Below are positions 4,801-6,029 of a stretch of 6,029 nt of DNA, in pieces (the first letter of the stretch is position 1; the number at the start of each line of letters is the position of its first letter). The DNA comes from Nitrososphaerota archaeon (GTDB lineage: Archaea; Thermoproteota; Nitrososphaeria; Nitrososphaerales; JAHFOH01): contig JAHFOH010000089.1 in assembly GCA_023266955.1 (NCBI GenBank), forward strand, positions 1 through 6,029, in the 5' to 3' direction. The notes beneath the pieces are model-generated. The model made no database searches. It was not told the origin of the DNA and saw only the letters and a list, made by a program, of their open reading frames with translations. The position numbers and the translations under genes are program-made.

Positions 4801-4824
4801 AAGGGTTCGAATCCAGGGAGCCCG
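4801..4824 (+). repeat. Degenerate tRNA 3'-end fragment T8
   Basis: AAGGG-TTCGAAT-CC begins like a T arm. GAGCCCG and A follow, like an acceptor strand with discriminator, but the 3' T-stem strand (CCAGG) does not fit. It lies just upstream of hicB and points opposite to it. The parent tRNA is not identifiable. Confidence 0.45.
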
Positions 4825-4873
4825 AAACCTTGGCAGGCCATGGGTTTGAGCCTGAAATTTGGTCAAGGACAGT

Positions 4874-4894
4874 TGACGAATCCCTTCCGACCCG
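4874..4894 (+). repeat. tRNA 3'-end fragment T9, partner of T7
   Basis: CGAATCCCTTCCG (4877-4889) repeats 4255-4267 exactly, then ACCC-G against GCCC-A. T7 and T9 are direct repeats 622 bases apart and enclose the complete hicBA operon with its promoter. Confidence 0.6.
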
Positions 4895-4977
4895 AACACC
4901 TGGCATCCATTGCACTTGATTTGATGTCTCTCGTGCCATTTTCCAGACCTGCCCGCCAAACAGGGGAACTGTTGGGG

Positions 4978-5010
4978 GGGTTCTCATGTTCGAATCCTAC
5001 CCCCCGCACC
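4978..5010 (+). repeat. tRNA-Leu-like 3'-end fragment T10
   Basis: Matches T4 (2167-2199) at 31 of 33 positions, including the unpaired TCATG before the T loop. The acceptor CCCCCGC and discriminator A are intact; CC follows, then T instead of A. It lies between the hicBA and DUF433/DUF5615 units. Confidence 0.75.
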
Positions 5011-5152
5011 TTTATCGTGAACAATTCTGCAAACATTCGCGTAAGAGTTATTGTCATCATCGTGGCGGTGGATAGTATAGCTCAGAAGGAGCGGCTGGTC
5101 ACAGGGTATTTGGAGGGGTTGTTTGGATTGAGAGGAAATAGATTTCTTTGAA
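5011..5152 (+). other. Intergenic stretch with no recognised gene
   Basis: From hicB (4727) to the DUF5615 stop (5153) there is no gene I can support. Tails T8, T9 and T10 occupy parts of it. In 5011-5152 I see no recognisable protein on either strand. TATAGCTCAG at 5077-5086 resembles a tRNA D-arm start, but no tRNA can be folded around it. Confidence 0.5.
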
Positions 5153-5416
5153 CTATCGAGCCATGTCTTCAGGATCTCTGCTGAGGTTAAGGTAGACAAC
5201 CTTCAGTTTCTTTATCAGTGCCTTCTTCAGGCGGGTGAAATCCGCATCTCTAGTTATAATCGTTCTTTCAATTTGGACTGATAGTTCGGCAAGCTCGTCG
5301 TTTCTAATTCCAGCTTGTGCTACGTCTGTTATTGTTGCGACATCATAGCCAGCTTGGTGGAGTGCTTTTGCGACCTCAAAGGGGACGTTTTCGTCAATAA
5401 GAAATTTAGGAGCCAC
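5153..5416 (-). CDS. DUF5615 (Mut7-C-like) PIN-like toxin, short form
   Basis: An 87-residue protein starting at GTG (5416). It opens KFLIDENVPFEVAKALHQAG then YDVATITDV, with D8-E9-N10, the hallmark of DUF5615 PIN-like proteins. N39-D40-E41-L42 and TRDADFTRL (D57, D59) supply the remaining acidic positions. By family it is the presumed nuclease toxin of a DUF433/DUF5615 pair; the biochemistry is less established than for VapC. The family usually runs to about 110-120 residues and this one stops soon after VVYLNLSRDPEDMAR, so the C-terminal helix and strand appear to be missing. The three downstream frames show no convincing continuation. All visible acidic residues are kept, so it may still work. 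It lies 48 bases after its DUF433 partner, on the minus strand. Confidence 0.85.
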   Translation of the reverse strand: MAPKFLIDENVPFEVAKALHQAGYDVATITDVAQAGIRNDELAELSVQIERTIITRDADFTRLKKALIKKLKVVYLNLSRDPEDMAR

Positions 5417-5464
5417 TAAGCGACGCTTCGAGAATTGACACCAGCTTATTAGTTTGCTTCGCTG

Positions 5465-5683
5465 CTACCATGAGATCTTGATAACCCGGTTCTTCTCGGT
5501 TATTTCTACGATCTCTGGTATTAGCTCTTTGGGCACAGTTGGATATTGTTCATGAATTTTATCAGTTGTGTAGCCTTTTTCCCATAACTCCAAAATGTAT
5601 TGCAATGGGACGCGTGTTCCTCTGACAACAGGCTTGCCGCCGCACAGTTTCGGATCAGAAGTCACTAGATAATCTTCCGGCAC
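5465..5683 (-). CDS. DUF433 antitoxin (helix-turn-helix)
   Basis: A 72-residue protein starting at GTG (5683). The core, CGGKPVVRGTRVPLQYILEL then WEKGYTTDKIHEQYPTV (residues 14-50), is the standard DUF433 signature. It is known as a small winged or HTH-like DNA-binding fold and serves as antitoxin next to DUF5615 proteins. The start is supported by a TATA-like box at 5707-5714, about 28 bases upstream, which fits a leaderless message. Gene order antitoxin then toxin matches the other modules in the window. By inference it represses its own operon. Confidence 0.9.
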   Translation of the reverse strand: MPEDYLVTSDPKLCGGKPVVRGTRVPLQYILELWEKGYTTDKIHEQYPTVPKELIPEIVEITEKNRVIKISW

Positions 5684-5706
5684 GACGAGCCATCGACTTC
5701 ATGATT

Positions 5707-5714
5707 CTAATAAA
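5707..5714 (-). promoter_or_regulatory. Possible TATA box of the DUF433/DUF5615 operon
   Basis: TTTATTAG on the minus strand ends 23 bases before GTG at 5683. It overlaps the last codons of the broken PIN gene upstream. Confidence 0.5.
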
Positions 5715-6029
5715 CTGTTTCCCTTCTATGGGTTAATTCCAATGCCATTGGTTCAGCGAAAGTTCGAATCTGCTTCAATCTCTGACTGGCTTGTTTAAGT
5801 TGAAAATCATCCTTTTCCAGAATTTTTCGCGATGTTTCTTGAAGGGGTTCTCTGAGGCGCTTTCCGTTAAGGTGGAGTGTGTTCTCCCAGTGTATCCTTG
5901 CAACTGAGCCATCAAATTCTGAGTCGAAGCTCATTATCCGTTCTATGCCATGCTTCTTGATGAGTGTTAGGGAAGTGCAGTCAGTGAAGCTGAGGTTTGA
6001 TTGGAAAATCTCTTATCCGGATAGGTTTC
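5707..6029 (-). pseudogene. vapC: C-terminal part of a PIN-domain (VapC-like) toxin, apparently frameshifted, cut by the window edge
   Basis: One minus-strand frame (6012-5707) reads NLSFTDCTSLTLIKKHGIER then IMSFDSEFDGSVARIH, the last two PIN motifs with the third and fourth acids (TD, SFD). An ATG at 5934 lies inside the domain and cannot be the true start. Upstream the frame meets TAA at 6015-6013, while another frame reads ETYPDKRFSN from the edge, which is what should precede LSFTD in such proteins. A frameshift near 6000 is likely. After ARIH, where VapC proteins normally end, a further 50 or so residues follow (W-ENTLHLNGKRLREPLQ..., ending HRRETVY) that I do not recognise; perhaps a lost stop codon. 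The N-terminal half and any antitoxin lie outside the window. Confidence 0.65.

Noticed and set aside
1009..5010. CRISPR array
   Set aside because: Repeats are spaced roughly 80 to 940 bases apart, with whole genes between some copies; there are no regular 30-40 base spacers and no cas genes.
1009..5010. 3' halves of split (trans-spliced) tRNAs
   Set aside because: The pieces begin at or inside the T arm, lack half an anticodon loop and a leader helix, and several have a T-stem strand that cannot pair, so they could not yield a functional tRNA.
1009..5010. True integron attC sites
   Set aside because: No RYYYAAC/GTTRRRY core pairs or attC-like imperfect hairpins and no IntI gene are seen; the sites are plainly tRNA-derived.
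5076..5092. tRNA 5'-half-like TATAGCTCAGAAGGAGC
   Set aside because: The D loop is too short and no acceptor strand, anticodon arm or T arm follows; likely chance.
4840..5151. A 103-codon + strand open frame
   Set aside because: It runs through tails T9 and T10, has no recognisable domain and no promoter; probably chance.

Overview
The window is almost certainly archaeal. It has an intron-bearing tRNA-Leu gene, AbrB-type VapB antitoxins, archaeal TATA boxes about 25-30 bases ahead of start codons with almost no leader (leaderless messages), and frequent GTG, TTG and probable CTG starts. I favour a Thermoproteota-type archaeon (Bathyarchaeia or a relative), but only as a guess; nothing here fixes the lineage. 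No recombinase, transposase or housekeeping protein gene is complete in the window.

Layout. An intact tRNA-Leu (146-265) opens the region. It is followed on the + strand by four vapBC toxin-antitoxin modules: vapBC1 358-1004, vapBC2 1329-1974, vapBC3 2274-2907 and vapBC4 3317-4035. On the - strand come a hicBA module (4727-4297; hicA uses a CTG start and is easily missed), a DUF433/DUF5615 antitoxin/PIN-like toxin pair (5683-5153), and a broken end of another PIN-domain toxin at the right edge. Gene debris lies between modules: a VOC/glyoxalase N-terminus at 3135-3320 and a 51-codon minus-strand remnant at 2005-2160.

The striking feature is what separates the modules. At least ten short pieces resembling the 3' end of a tRNA gene (T-loop, 3' T-stem strand, 3' acceptor strand, often CCA) lie between them, at 1009-1038, 1131-1155, 1237-1261, 2167-2200, 3051-3076, 4081-4124, 4251-4272, 4801-4824, 4874-4894 and 4978-5010. 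All point the same way as the intact tRNA, even where the genes between them are reversed. Adjacent copies act as direct repeats around single modules: a perfect 22-base repeat around vapBC3, 15 bases around vapBC2, and 13 bases around hicBA. The 3' tRNA end is the classic attachment site of archaeal integrative elements. The window therefore reads as a row of very small cassettes, each a promoter plus one toxin-antitoxin operon, bounded by tRNA-tail sites.

How it may work. Each operon has its own promoter just downstream of a tail, so each unit could express wherever it lands. The toxins (PIN RNases, HicA mRNA interferase) with their antitoxins would make each unit addictive and slow its loss. 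Two explanations remain open: an integron-like array of mobile mini-cassettes moved by a recombinase encoded elsewhere, or the leftovers of larger elements that inserted in succession and decayed until only the addiction modules and attachment sites remained.
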